From the NCBI RefSeq assembly GCF_000764305.2, contig NW_025939286.1:62001-126000 (forward strand): a DNA stretch of 64,000 nucleotides, given 5' to 3'. The position numbers were made by a program, and so were the translations under genes. Under the pieces are notes generated by a model that searched no databases, was not told where the DNA came from, and saw only the letters and a program-made list of their open reading frames with translations. This DNA comes from Hyalella azteca (lineage: Eukaryota; Arthropoda; Malacostraca; Amphipoda; Hyalellidae). Positions 35,301 to 47,044 of the stretch are shown here, in pieces; the first letter of the stretch is position 1, and every line of letters begins with the position of its first letter.

Positions 35301-38300
35301 TATTTGAATTAGGTGTTACCCACGCACAGCCGGACACCCAAAATTGATCCACGTCTTGCTTGTGTAACTAGCTGTTCCGCCCAGAAACTTTCGCTCGCGT
35401 GCCACTTTCATCGCTGAGAAAACTTAAGATCCATTTTTGCACACTCATGGCCTACTGTGCAACGCACTTATTTTCGACTTTCAGTTTGGAAGGAAGGCTT
35501 TTACATCACCGCCCTATTATTGGCTAGAGGACGTTGAGCAATTAACGGTGAGGCAGGCTGAGCTTTCTCTGACTCATGTCTCGCCTCGTAGATGACGAGG
35601 GTCCCCTTGCATTCATCAGTTTCCCTTCATATGATCGTTGATAAGGTAAAGGTTCCGCGCCTATATATATACGGAAATTTATTTGGATTCCTAAAACTAT
35701 CTGCAATGCATGTTCCGTTTTAAGCCTGACTACCACCGCTGACATGGCACTATTGTTATTTGCTAATGGCGTAACAATATACGCAGAATTGAATTTGCAA
35801 ATGGAATTGAATTTAATTAATCGAATGAGACTATCCAACTATTCCGTCCAGTAAAATAAACAGCATATACTCTTCCGCATTGAATTAATTCAAGTAATGG
35901 TTGCATGCTGGGGCTAAATAATTATTAAAGATATTTCTTCATTGAAAATAATCATAATCTGATACCGATTACTTGTTGCTATCTTTGCTTGCTTGTAACT
36001 TTCAGGAGCTGAACATCGACTTCCAGTTTGGCTAGGATCTTTCGATGTTTCACAAATGCGATTACAGTTTTAGGCTGAGTCACATACCTTAGTTGATTGA
36101 TTTTTAAGAAGGTGAAGGGCATTGCATTCTTACCAAAAGGTATACATCATTGTGTAGAGCTTACCATGCTATTCCAGGGCAGTTTCGAAAAAAAGAAAGT
36201 GGTTGAATCGAAGAAATACCTCGTAGAGTTTTTTCCTTGCGGCATATGGGCGCTGTGTGAGCATGTCTCGCGAAACTCTTACTTGAGCTTTCTTTTTGAA
36301 GAACAGATAGAAGGTTGTGTTGGCAAGCGTGATAAGGTCAGCGCTGCATAGCGTGCAACGCGGAAGCAAGGGATTCTTTCTCCGAGCCGGAGGCGACCGA
36401 CCACCTACCAACCGGTTTGTTAGGTTGTGTGTGCGAGTGTGTGTGTACGTGGCGCTGTGCTGGAACACATCCGCGCGCTGGTTGAACCTCTCGGTCGATA
36501 GAGAAAGCATCGGTCGAATAGAGGTCAAGTTCAGGACAGCTGAAAGTCAAAGCCAAAGCTACACGTTATGCTCGGAATTCGTGTTACTTGGGGACCAGCT
36601 CTTGAGCCTAAGTAGGTTGCTGCACCTATTTACCGTTGCTTGTCTTATTTACTCTTCGCCGTCTATAGAATAGTCGAGGAGAATAGCCTACTCGACTGAG
36701 GTGGTTTAGGGTCCATTGCCGCCACCCGTTGGTTGATTTTTTTTTGTCGATACGCTGTGGAAAGGTGAAATTTAATTTTAGAGTTCAGATTTAAGTTGGA
36801 GTGTATCTAGTATCTGAATCTATCGAATTAAGCTTCACACGAAAAAATGTTATTCCTCCTCGAAAACTTTTTTTACTCGAAGTCTTACTGTTAGTAGCAA
36901 GGGCTTTTATTTCTACGGCTGCATGACATCACAATTGTTGTCGCCGTCTCATCAGTGACAGTAAGACGGATCAACATCGCCTGGATGTTTAAAAAAATAC
37001 ATTCAATAAATTCATGGGAAGTTGCATCGGTTTCAAAGAAGGTTGCCGTAAGGCTGTAAGCAAAAATAGTTCATAATGTGCAGGTGCGTTGCTGAAGCAC
37101 CTGGTGAGGTTATCTTCCCACTGGATCGATTAGGTGAACTTTATAGTGTAGAGGAAGGCGAGGTGCCTTCTGTTGTTGCCCAAGTAGCGCCTTACGCTCC
37201 TGATATCTTCGCCGTTCAGGACACGCTGAGTTCCCTGCTGTCTGCTGACGCAGAAGAAGCTGTGTCGCGCAGCTCGTTGCGATGTACCAGGCAGTACAAT
37301 AGACTAAATCGGTGGTGCTACAGTCTGCGATGTTCTAGGGTCTCGATGAAACGTGCTGTTGAATATTCTGGGAATAATCATCATGATACAATTTCATCTC
37401 GCGAAACGAATTTGTCTAAGCGTAACAAGACGCACACACGCAAGGAAGAGGAAGCCTATCGAGGTACACAAGCTCAGTACTAGCTTAACTAGATGCAACC
37501 CACATATTATCAGCAAAATAAGATACACACGCTTAGTAACAGCGTAACAGTCTGAAACCCTTAGTATTATGATGAGCATAACTAGATGAGCCCTCTCATG
37601 GTGTCACCAACGCTGAATGCCTTGATGCTCCAAATGCGTCCTGACGCTGCACACGCACTATACGCACTCTTGGTGCATAACACGCTTCGGTTGATCTATA
37701 CACGCACACACGAAGCCTCAGTGTAACGAAAGTCACGGCCAGACTATCGTGTCGCCTGTACTTGCACTCTAGTTGTGCTTTCTCTGCATAGCTCAGTCGT
37801 TCATGGCATGTTTTTTCCTCTCCGGCCCTGAAATTTCTCTGTAAAGGCCGCCTATGCAAAATATGCACACCATAAACCGATGCTTGCGAACGTTTTTGAT
37901 TACAGAACATTATTATTCTTGTTTTTGCTTCGTGTTGCTCGATTTCATTAGTTCTACAAATTTCATTATAAATATTAAGTCCATTATAATCTATTTTTTG
38001 GTATTAAAAGTGCTTATGTTTTGTAATTTGGGGAGACAAAATTAGGAACGGTTCGAGGATTCAAGCTTACCTTAAATTCCGGATACTTGAACTTGACACG
38101 TGTTTTGTTTTTAAATATGACACTACTCGTAAGGATATTCGCGAGTGTCAATTAGACTTTTGATCATTCGTGATATCTTAAATGATTAGAACGGTAGTAA
38201 AAATTCATAAATCTAAGCTATTTGGGCCATATTCTGGACACAAATGAACTTTTTAAACCGGATCTGCAAATTCACTTCTTCCTCCTCAGTTTCTCTTTCA

Positions 38301-38521
38301 ATTGTTTGTAAAAAGTTACTATATGTTGAATCTTACTTTGAAATCAACTTGTTATAGTAACTTATTTATCTGATGATTATTTTGACGTGATCTTTCTCAA
38401 CAGTCGTGTTAATAGATTAGTGATGGAATCGGATTGAATTTTTAGTGCACACAAAAAAAAGACTCGTGATGCGATCTACAATTTGCCTGTGAGTAAATAT
38501 CGCGTATAAATGTGCATGCAG
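32399..38521. other. Presumed intron or 5' region, no firm gene
   Basis: Open frames at 32506-32925 (139 codons) and 37076-37483 (135 codons) are the longest, and neither has recognisable motifs. A less AT-rich patch with a short GT run lies at 36330-36680 and could hold an alternative promoter or UTR. A loose GATGCTGCTG-rich tract occurs at about 33975-34100. None of these could be confirmed. Confidence 0.4.
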
Positions 38522-38522
38522 A

Positions 38523-39371
38523 ATGGAAGCCCTGTGTAGAGAAATCCTTGCCCGCGAAGTACTACCTTCAGCAGACCCCTCAGGGCCGCACCAGCGGTCA
38601 ATTCATGAGCCTTCAAGCCTTCCCCGATCTTTGGTGGATACCTTCAGCTTCAACGCCTCGGCTCCCATCGCCTTCGGCAAGTACGGGGGAGGGGAGTCAG
38701 GCGGTTGCCATGCCAGGTCACTCGACGAGGGCCCTCCGAATTTTTGTTCACGAATGGAGCACGACGATGTGCCTTCAACGCGACGCTTCACCAAACTAGA
38801 AAACGATGATCTTAGCTATACCCATGCTGTCAACCCTAATGAGATAACCAGCGACCGCATACGAAAGAAGAACCCACGCATCAACGGCGACTTAAATTCC
38901 GAACGCCATTATTCTAATTCTCTGGATTTCACCAAAATGGACCACGATGTTATCGAGCCAAACCAAACCAACTCTTATGAAATGCTGGACCACGAAGATG
39001 CTCTTTATTTACGATTTACTTCGGACAGTCCGGAATTTTCGTCTTCACTCACTGCCGTTGGTGGCGCTACTCCTCACTCGACCAATGGTCCATCGGGCCT
39101 CCACGCGTTCAAGGATGGGCTTCCCGACGACGATCTCAGAAACGACTCCATGGATTCGTCTTCTCTCCGACTTGATGCTGCAGATTCAATGGTAAAAGAT
39201 ACCTTCGAAGTTAATAGTTATTCTCACCCCATGAGCTCTCATAAGTCAAGGACATCATCAGGAGATGTTCTCTATACCCAGCATGGTCCCAGAATGGATG
39301 CGGTGCTTATGGGTGATGTTTCCTCGAGCAGCGAAGTCTCGTTTATCAACTGGCAGACGCCCCCTGAACAG
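38523..39371 (+). CDS. Putative alternative N-terminal exon B of the regulatory gene
   Basis: The ATG at 38523 has a strong context (A at -3, G at +4) and opens 283 codons ending at CAG/GTTTGT (39371/39372) in phase 0. The protein part is acidic and rich in Ser, Asp, Asn and His (for example RRFTKLENDDLSYTHAVNPN, SSSLRLDAADSM), without cysteines in finger patterns, membrane segments or known domains. It resembles a disordered activation region. Its phase fits the exon starting at 46512. A CAG stands one base before the ATG and could be an acceptor, but it has no pyrimidine tract. The ATG is therefore more likely a start in a first coding exon, with a separate promoter, than an internal methionine. 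The frame runs past the donor to 39530, and that part reads as intron. Confidence 0.6.
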
Positions 39372-41249
39372 GTTTGTCAATTTTCTTCTACATTGGATGG
39401 TTTGAACTGGTCGCCTGACAAGTCTGCCTTTGGTCATAAACTGACGAATTCTTTCAATTGGTTCTGGTCACTACTACTCACATTCTCATCTCTTCTAGTT
39501 ACGACTTGCAGAATGGGTATTTTGGTTTGAAATAGAGGCTCTGTTTCATTAATAGCTTTTGATTTGCAACATAAAATTCCAAAGAATAATCTTCCTGAAC
39601 GACCATGATCCAATGAGTTTTAGTTACTGACATTAGATGCTCCCTATTTATTCATAACTGTATTAGAAAAATTCTAGAGACGGCTAAGTTATTATTGCCA
39701 AAATTTAGGTTACCAAAACCTTCATCAATAACAGTTTTGTATTACGTGCCTTAAAATCAAATTGCACACTCCAAAGTTGAATAAGTAAAACAAGCACAAG
39801 TCATACGTGGCAATTCTCGAACTACAAGTCATTTGGGTTTCATTTCACGTGCTCTTTTCCAGCGAATGCAGCATCTTCAGACAACAATTCACTAACAGAG
39901 CCAACGGATGGTAATTTATTCTACTTCGCCCATTTCCCAACATTACGCGATACTCTTTACCGGCAATGACTTGGAGCACAGAAGCAGTAAGTGAGTGCTA
40001 CATTAAAATACGTGGGTTCATCGAGTCCATTTTATGCGTGGTATCTCTCGGCATTGGGTCCCGCGGGCCTGCACCCTTCTTGGCTTTGGTCACGACGAGA
40101 CGCAGGTCGTGAGTCCCAACCATCAGCGTCGGAGTAAGTCGTGATTCAATTGAAACCTAACCAGGTATATGAGCGGCCACCTAATGACTGGAGATTTGCT
40201 GCTCATGTTCATACCACGTTTCTTCTGAATTGACGAAGAACGTCCATGTATCTCTATTCTGTGTATGTTCTTCTACATGGTGTATGCATTTGTTGCTGGT
40301 GCATGTAATGTAACTCTGTCTCAGATTTCGATGAACGCAACAAATGCATTTGTATTGTTGTGAAAAAAATCGATGTTGTAGATTGTAGGTTTATTAAATT
40401 TCCGCCTGTTGGGTTATTGGTTTAAGAGGGTGTCAATTTTCAAACGTGTAATTGATTATTTTCTCCTTTCAAAAAATTGAATTAATTGTTTATATATTCT
40501 GTGAACTAAATGATTATTGTTTAAGATTTACCGCAAACTTTGACGCTGATTTGTGTCGGCATTGTCAGGATTGCAAAATTCTTCGTCGACAATGCACTTT
40601 CAATACATATATGGGCCGGCATGGCTGCTACACTGTACAGTGTACAGCTCGGCCTCCGATATGACACTGCCGAACGGCGTCGTACGGCGACACGCCGAGC
40701 TCCCAGGAAAACGCAACAATGACCGGTGCCACGGTGCTAAGTAAGCGCTGGCGGCGAGCGGCCTCTAATGTGTTTATTTTTTTGACTGGGTTTTATCCAT
40801 TTTGTTTCTGATTGATGGTACTTCCCAGATCATTACAACCATTGTGTAGGTAGTAATTGAGAGGGAACATTACCAAGTTTGACACACAAACGTTTTTTCA
40901 ATCGTTTTTAATGTTTACAAGTAGTCACAGATCGTACGTTGTCTTACATTTTTGTCTAAAATATTTGAATAAAACCAAAAACATACATAAACGAGTGGCT
41001 TTCCCTCCACATAAACTTGTTTCAAAATCAGTGACCTGGATTCCTATCGTATGAGAAACGTAAAGATCTAAGTATATTAAGGCTGTGGTTGAAATGTTTG
41101 CTCATAGTGCAACCCTCGGCAGAGGGTAGACATTTATCATGTGCTTTCAATACCACCGGACTTGTTATAGTTCAACAGCAGACATTCTCTAATGGAATCG
41201 ACGTTAAACAACCTCCATGCCCAACAAGGGTTGAGGTGAATATAACAAA
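39372..41249. other. Presumed intron, no gene seen
   Basis: Starts with the GTTTGT donor of exon B. Moderately GC-rich patches near 40070 and 40610-40760 carry short frames only. Confidence 0.5.
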
Positions 41250-41384
41250 ATATAACTCGGTACTCAATGCAGTGAGTGACAGAGCGCATTTTCTCGTCGA
41301 CGAAAACGTGAAGTCACGGACGGACGGACGGACATGGCGAGCACAAAAGCGTATTTTCTCCATAAATGAGAAAACGCTCTAAAA
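41250..41384 (+). repeat. Dispersed module, copy 4 (free-standing)
   Basis: Single copy of the module found at 6920, 7720 and 19162, running from ATATAACTCGGTACTCAATG to AAAACGCTCTAAAA. It has no LINE protein sequence on either side, which supports its being an independent repeat unit. Confidence 0.9.
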
Positions 41385-41699
41385 GTAAAAGCAACTCGTC
41401 ATTATTGCTACGTATTTTAAAAGAAGTTAAAAAACATTGAAATGATGTAACCCGATCGTGCCACATTGTTCCAATCGAGAAATTATTGCAGTTAAATCGC
41501 ATTGATAGCGTTATTTTTGAGACTTTAATTGATGTCCTAAATGAAACTTGCGTTGATATTAAACCGGATTTATTATCATCTCTTTCACATTTTTGAGCAT
41601 TTTTATTACTAGTAGCTACAGTAGAAGCTAGATGCCGATGCTATTGAACACCATATATGTGTAGACTTACTTTCAACTTTCTGCCGAAATAAACTTGTA

Positions 41700-41766
41700 C
41701 CGTACCAGGGATCGAACCCTCAACTTTTAACTCTGTGCGACGCCGTATTACACTCGGTCGCGGTGA
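41700..41766 (-). repeat. tRNA-derived SINE head or tRNA pseudogene
   Basis: The minus strand has an A-box-like CGACCGAGTGTAA (about 41760-41748) followed about 30 bp later by a good B-box GGTTCGATCCC (41718-41708), the internal pol III promoter arrangement of tRNA-derived SINEs. The ends can pair only weakly (ACCG with CGGT) and no proper anticodon arm forms, so it is not a working tRNA. A SINE body might extend to about 41640 on the minus strand, but its end is not visible. Confidence 0.5.
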
Positions 41767-43489
41767 AATTTGCTTACTTAGTCAATTATGAGTAATTTGG
41801 CCCTACTTTTATTCTTCTTGTATATAATTTTATTTATGGCATCTATCTACACTGTTCTTTACAGAAGTAACGCAGTAATTAAATACCGAGTTATCTTTAT
41901 CCTGTTCATGCGTAAAAATTTTCTATCTATTTTTGTTTCCTTTTTAAATCAGCTTTTTGTAAGGAATTCATACAAGCATAACGGCTAAGAATTTTATTGA
42001 AATTTTAGAAGGTAAACTTCGGCTCCAGCGAAGTAGAATAACGGAACTGCACTGGATGCAGTTTAGGGAACTGAAAGTAGAAAAAGAGACTTTGCTAAAT
42101 AAATGCCGGAACTTGAGAAAGAGTTTATCAATTATGCTCAGTAATTCCAATTTAGCGGTACAAAACTTGACAGTGAACACATATTCCCAATCTAACCTCA
42201 AATGAAATAACGCGTACAGCAGAAATAATGTCGCACTGGCTGCACTGGAGGCACGAAACACACGGCAAAAGAGATGCGACGTATGAGAATACACCGGAGG
42301 AGGAGGTTATACTGTAAATTGACAGTTACAAACCAAGATTAGATTGATCAGCAAGTGCTATTATATCGTATGCAATTTATCATTATGAGGATCAAGATAT
42401 ATTGAGCAATTTATACAAAATCAAGTTTAAATATTTCGAGACTAACCTTCTAATTTATTACCGCTGGGGTAAATTTAGAAGTGGCTTGAAAGCCGTTTAG
42501 AGGTAGGTGTTTGCAAGTGCAATTGAGTGCATAGGTTAGTATATTAATAGATGACTTGGTAGACCCAACGTGATTAAGTTAATAGGGTTAAAGCGCCACA
42601 GGGCGTAAAGTTGATAGGCTCGAAAGCCGGCAATACTGCCAAGTTTAATTAATGCGTCAGAGACGTCTTAAGAGTTGGGTCAAACCAAATAGTAACGTGG
42701 CATGCATCAACTTGATAAAGGGCCCATAGCATGCATTAATTCAAAAAGATGATAGGAAGCGAATTGCACTCTAGTCACTGCGGGCAATACAGCAGCCTAG
42801 AACACCATTTAAGTCACCTCCGTATCACATAAGCCAGTCAAAAGTTGAGCCTTTAATGCTTCAAAATTTCTCTCGAAATCGACACTTAATCTAACTTAAT
42901 CTTTATTGTCTCCGTTACAGTAAAAAGGAACCTAATTTTAATTAAATGGAACATGAATCAGTAAAATTTCTAATAGTTTCACGACCTTTTCGTCCGTTAA
43001 TACCACTTGTAGGTCTAGTGCAGTCGCGAGGTAAGGACCAGGTACATGCTTATATCCTGCTAACTAATAACTAATATTAGCCGTTAATAAGCTGCATTCT
43101 ATGTAATTTTTCTTATTAATTCGTTGTTTAAGGAAAATGTGAATCATTTATAGCCCATATGCGTTCGCGCACTACCTGGAATAGCATCAGCATGATTAAC
43201 TATTTTCCTATTTCTTCTTAAACTATTTTGCTAATACAGGTCAAGCTGATACGTGCTTTTTGAAGTCGAAATACAACATTGAGGTGGAAACGTTGCAATG
43301 TTGAGGCAGCTTATGAACGTCGAAATCGAAGTTAAATTCAGTTGGTGGAAGAATTGACTTGGAACGAAGTGGGAATTGGACGAGATGACGAGTATAAATA
43401 ATCTAACGTGGTGTGATGACACTAGTTTAACGTTTAAATTTTGTTGTACATGTATCCCAACTACCTGTATTTGGCTAAATTTTCAACTA
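41767..43489. other. Presumed intron, no gene seen
   Basis: Between about 42470 and 42740 there are loose 30-40-bp repeats of GTTGATAGGCTCGAAAGCC type, too decayed to delimit. Frames at 41968-42294 and 43231-43422 are unsupported. Confidence 0.45.
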
Positions 43490-43806
43490 CAGTAGGACCT
43501 CGGTTAACGGCAATAATCCGTTCCAGAAAGGTTGACGCTGAAACGTTCGTTGACCGAAATAATTTACTCAAAAGAAACAACTTAAATAGAAATAATTATT
43601 GCCCAGCCCTTCTTGACTTGGTACCTGTATATAAAAGATACTGGCTATATAGGGATATTTATTATATGAGAACAGTTATAAATGGAGCTAAATGAACATG
43701 GAAACCGAAAAGAAGGAAAATCATGGCACTATTGCTTGGAGGAGGAATCACCCTTCAGGAAAACATCGGTAATTAACCGATGCCTTCGTTAACCGAGGTT
43801 CTACTG
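43490..43806. mobile_element. Tigger/pogo-like MITE
   Basis: The left end reads CAGTAGGACCTCGGTTAACG and the right end read inward is CAGTAGAACCTCGGTTAACG, 19 of 20 identical. Both are flanked by TA (43488-43489 and 43807-43808). The 317-bp element has no transposase. The CAGTAGAACCTCGGTTAAC terminus is the type seen in pogo/Tigger members of the Tc1/mariner superfamily. Confidence 0.92.
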
Positions 43807-44903
43807 TAGTACCTGAGATTGAAAATTTTATTAACATCCGACAATCGAAAATTGACGTAATTATGGCCGTCTCGTGTCTCACCCTCTATTGGTTACTGTT
43901 CGACGTCGATTCGATGTTGAATTCGCCGAACTCGTAATGAACGTTTCAACGTATTTTGCCTGCCGGGTCGATACATTCTGCGTGTTTTATTGAGGAATTA
44001 TTAACAAAAAATTTACGAGGATATTGCTGAAAATATGTCTCAGAAATTCACGGAAGACGTGTTGTACAATGCATGCCAATTATGCCTACGCGTGCCAAGT
44101 CATTATTGAAACGACAATAGAAGTTGAAGATAAGAGCTCCGTAAGGCCGCAAATCGAAAACGGTAGCACAACCATACAGTTTTTTGAGTCAGCACTGTTA
44201 GATACCTGACTTGATGTAACGCCTAAATATTATTTAACTAATTTAATAGCACAAAAATATGCACAAGGAGTTGGATCAACCGTTTTCGTCTGAGCCGCAT
44301 TCGATCGTCGATTGAAATTGATCTACCTATGATAATATCTAAATTGAAGTTTGTTTGGGCTGAAATGCTGGTGAATAATCGTATTAATATGTTCCAGAGA
44401 GACTGTAAGGTATACGTAATAATGTTATAAGACATTATAATGTATTAAGTTTGATGAGGCACGAATTTGTCGCTTTTTGTTTTCCAAGAAATTTTTTACG
44501 CTACGATTTGTGCCAACGCTGCTGCCGGCAGTTAGGAGGATTGGTGGACTCAGCCCCTGCCGGTGGTTGACGAATTTGTAATGCTGCTGTCGGTTTAGAT
44601 GTATTCCGGCAATTTCCGTTCATCATAAATCGGTGAGCTGAAACTGCCTGTTTGTCGGCAATGAAATGCTGGAAGCAAGATGGTCGAAAAAAGGCAAAGT
44701 CAGCGGACAAAAAAGGCCTATAACTTAATATATACTAGTACCTATATTTGTAGGTTCCGGTGTCGCAATCACATATTGTTTTTTTTTTCGCACGTTTTAA
44801 AATAAAAAGTGAAGTACCGCCATCATGAATTTTAGCCTGCCAACGCTGCTGAAAAAAAAATAAATTGCGAAATTTGTCCAAAAAAAATATCGGACAACCC
44901 TAA
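43807..44903. other. Presumed intron, no gene seen
   Basis: Contains GCCAACGCTGCTG twice (near 44512 and 44839), a possible trace of an old element. No other support. Confidence 0.45.
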
Positions 44904-45615
44904 AGGTGCTTGTACACGGGGATAGTGCAGGCGGCCAGATCTGCAGGCGGCTGCAGATCTGGCAAGTGTTGCTCGCTTGGTGACTATCCGGCTAGTAAGC
45001 CGGTACACACGTGGAGAGTAGAAGGTGACGCTATCTTCTCTTTCGCGCCCGCCAGTGCGTCATTAGAAGCCGTCGAGTGAGGTCTGCGAAGATGGTTAGT
45101 GGATCACCTTCAACAACTCGATTCTGAACGTCGTTTTTATACTTTTTATTCTAGCCCTTGAAAATGCAGCGTCGGGAACAACTAAACCCTGACTAATAAG
45201 GTCTTCTTTCCGTTTCAAAATACTCGTTTCTCCCTTCATTTTGTTGGAGTAACCATCATGGAAAACATTATACTTTTGCATATCTTTGGAATATTTAAAA
45301 AAAAATTGAATATCGTCTTGAATCCACTTAGTTTGTTTCTTCTTAGAAACATTATCGTTCAAACAAGCCATGATTCACTTGACCCAAGATACTTCGCAAG
45401 AGCGGCACAGATGCTCTCACCATGGCTGCATCAGCGCTACTAGCCACTTCTCCAGCCAAGATATCAACACATCGTTGTCCCGCTCGGCCGCATCTCGGGC
45501 ACTTGCCGGCGCATGCCTCTGAAGCGGCTGAACCCCTATACACGAGGCTAGTAGCGTGGACAGTTCATGCGCCGGATGAACTAGCGGCTAGTACTATCCC
45601 TGTGTACAGGCACCT
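44904..45615. mobile_element. Harbinger-like DNA element with TAA target duplication
   Basis: The terminal inverted repeats are AGGTGCTTGTACACGGGGAT (left) and AGGTGCCTGTACACAGGGAT (right, read inward), 18 of 20 identical. The 3-bp duplication TAA lies on each side (44901-44903 and 45616-45618). A 3-bp TWA duplication and a GTACAC-containing end fit PIF/Harbinger. A perfect 12-bp-stem hairpin with a GCGG loop (44935-44962) lies inside the left end. No DDE transposase is present; the only protein trace is the MADF-like frame at 45096-45371. The element is 712 bp and non-autonomous. Confidence 0.9.
45096..45371 (-). pseudogene. MADF/Myb-like protein remnant within the Harbinger element
   Basis: The 91-codon minus-strand frame begins MACLNDNVSKKKQTKWIQDD and contains RARIKSIKTTFRIELLKVI, matching the K-xx-R-T-x-(Y/F)-R-x-E-L-xx-(I/V) helix of MADF domains. 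PIF/Harbinger elements carry such a DNA-binding second gene beside the transposase. The N-terminal part of the domain seems to lie in another frame toward 45400-45540, so the gene is broken. The match is to the domain pattern only. Confidence 0.6.
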
Positions 45616-45618
45616 TAA

Positions 45619-46089
45619 TGCTCATAGTGCGCAAGAAACGCCGTAAATTGGCGCGTACTGACGATATCAGCTTAACTCAATGCCGAAGTCAGAGGTGATT
45701 CATAACTGAGTTCAGCTCTTTTCTGACCCACACTTTTTTGTCCCGTGAGTCTTGGTTTGTAAGATTTCTGTGTTGCCGCATTCTTATCCAACGATTGTGG
45801 AGATTTGACTTCGTACAACTTGGGCGTATGACTGCATATGAAGGTCATTTAACTCGACGCCATTATCTCTCACGGAATTAAGTACAACGTGGCGAATGGC
45901 TCGGTAGAGTTCATTCAACTGGACGGCTGACCCTGCTTACTGCTCGTATAAGAATTAAGTTGGCCCTGGCGATCTCCTGACTGCTGAGCTTCCACGTTAA
46001 TTAAGTAGCGCTCTCGGTTAACAGTTATCAGTTTTACTGAATTGTACAGTATTGAATAGTGCTGCAGATTCAGAGTGTGATGCATGCAC
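45619..46089. other. Presumed intron, no gene seen
   Basis: Moderate GC content. Loose recurrence of CTGCTTACTGCTCGT-like words but no definable unit. Confidence 0.4.
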
Positions 46090-46395
46090 TACCCTGTACC
46101 CTAATGTTGTAGTTCGTGCTGGCTGTAGGCTGCTTGTTGTTGGTGAAGACACGGTGTGAGGGGATGCCTGCTGTTCGCTGAGGGTACAGGCATGGGGATT
46201 GTTGCTGAGTCTACGGTCTTCATTAGCGCTGCAGGTACAGCATTCTGGCTATACGCTGTACTTTAATGGATGGTGTATGTGGCGTGGTGATGGCTGTACG
46301 CTATACTTAACTGGTGAAGGCAGTGTTGTGCTGGCTGTACCCTGTTCGTTAATGGTGTAGGTGGTTCTAGTTGCACCTCAGTGGTGTAAGTAGTT
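46090..46395. repeat. Degenerate repeat, GGCTGTACCCTGTTCGTTAA type
   Basis: Several diverged units of roughly 45-60 bp contain a GGCTGTACNCTGTNCNTTAATG core followed by GGTGTAGGTG. The clearest are near 46255, 46290 and 46340. It lies just upstream of exon C. Confidence 0.6.
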
Positions 46396-46511
46396 CAAAT
46401 AGATTTTTCGCCGTTTAAAAAAATCTTTACAAGTTTTTAAGTATAATTCACGACAAATTTTTTAATGATGAATAAATTTTGCTTGGTTTTCTCATTGGTT
46501 CTTGTTTGCAG

Positions 46512-46862
46512 ATGCGCATAATGGGTGGCGGGAGCGGCGCGGGTGGAACAGGTGTCGGAGGTAGTGGAGGCGCGACTATGATGTCGGTGGAAGAGACTGG
46601 AATTAAACAAGAGGATGGAATGTTCAGCGGTCTTGCAGCGAACGGTGGAGGAGGAATATTATCCAGTGCCCCCGCCACGCCCACCACGCAACTCATCCAC
46701 CATCACCTCCAGTCGAGCGGGCATTCCCCTGGTGGAAGACTCCACGTCAACAGCACCGGAGGAGGGCCTCTTGCTTCCACCCCTGATGGAAGGAACAGAG
46801 CTCCGTCCTGCAGCTCTCCTTCAGGCCGGTATTCGCCTTCCACCACTGCGCTTCCTTCTGAG
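46512..46862 (+). CDS. Internal coding exon C of the regulatory gene
   Basis: This is the best-bounded exon on the plus strand. A strong acceptor with a pyrimidine-rich tract (TTCTCATTGGTTCTTGTTTG then CAG, ending 46511) is followed by 117 codons that are open and in phase 0 at both ends. The donor is GAG/GTAATT (46862/46863). The peptide starts MRIMGGGSGAGGTGVGGSGG. It contains IKQED, which fits the sumoylation consensus (hydrophobic-Lys-x-Glu), then HHHLQSSGHSPGG and a Ser/Pro-rich end (SSPSGRYSPS). Gly runs, IKQE and SP-rich stretches are usual in the N-terminal regions of developmental transcription factors, including nuclear receptors, but no DNA-binding domain is visible, so I do not name it. 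Both exon A and exon B could splice to it in frame. Confidence 0.75.
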
Positions 46863-47044
46863 GTAATTTGTGGCAGTTGTGAAGAATGTGTTTTTTGCCT
46901 CGTTTCATCACTAACTGTCATTCTTCCATCAAATAATTCACTATTTTCAACTTCAAGCTTTATTGAAGTCCATCACGTTTTTTTGCTTCTTCCTATCATA
47001 TGATTTATTTATTTTCCCTGGACGATTTATTTCAGTCTATTACG

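Noticed and set aside
37076..37483. 135-codon plus-strand frame beginning MCRCVAEAPGEVIFPLDRLG
   Set aside because: The first two-thirds look somewhat protein-like and the ATG is followed by CAG, but no family match or clear donor is visible; kept only as a possibility.
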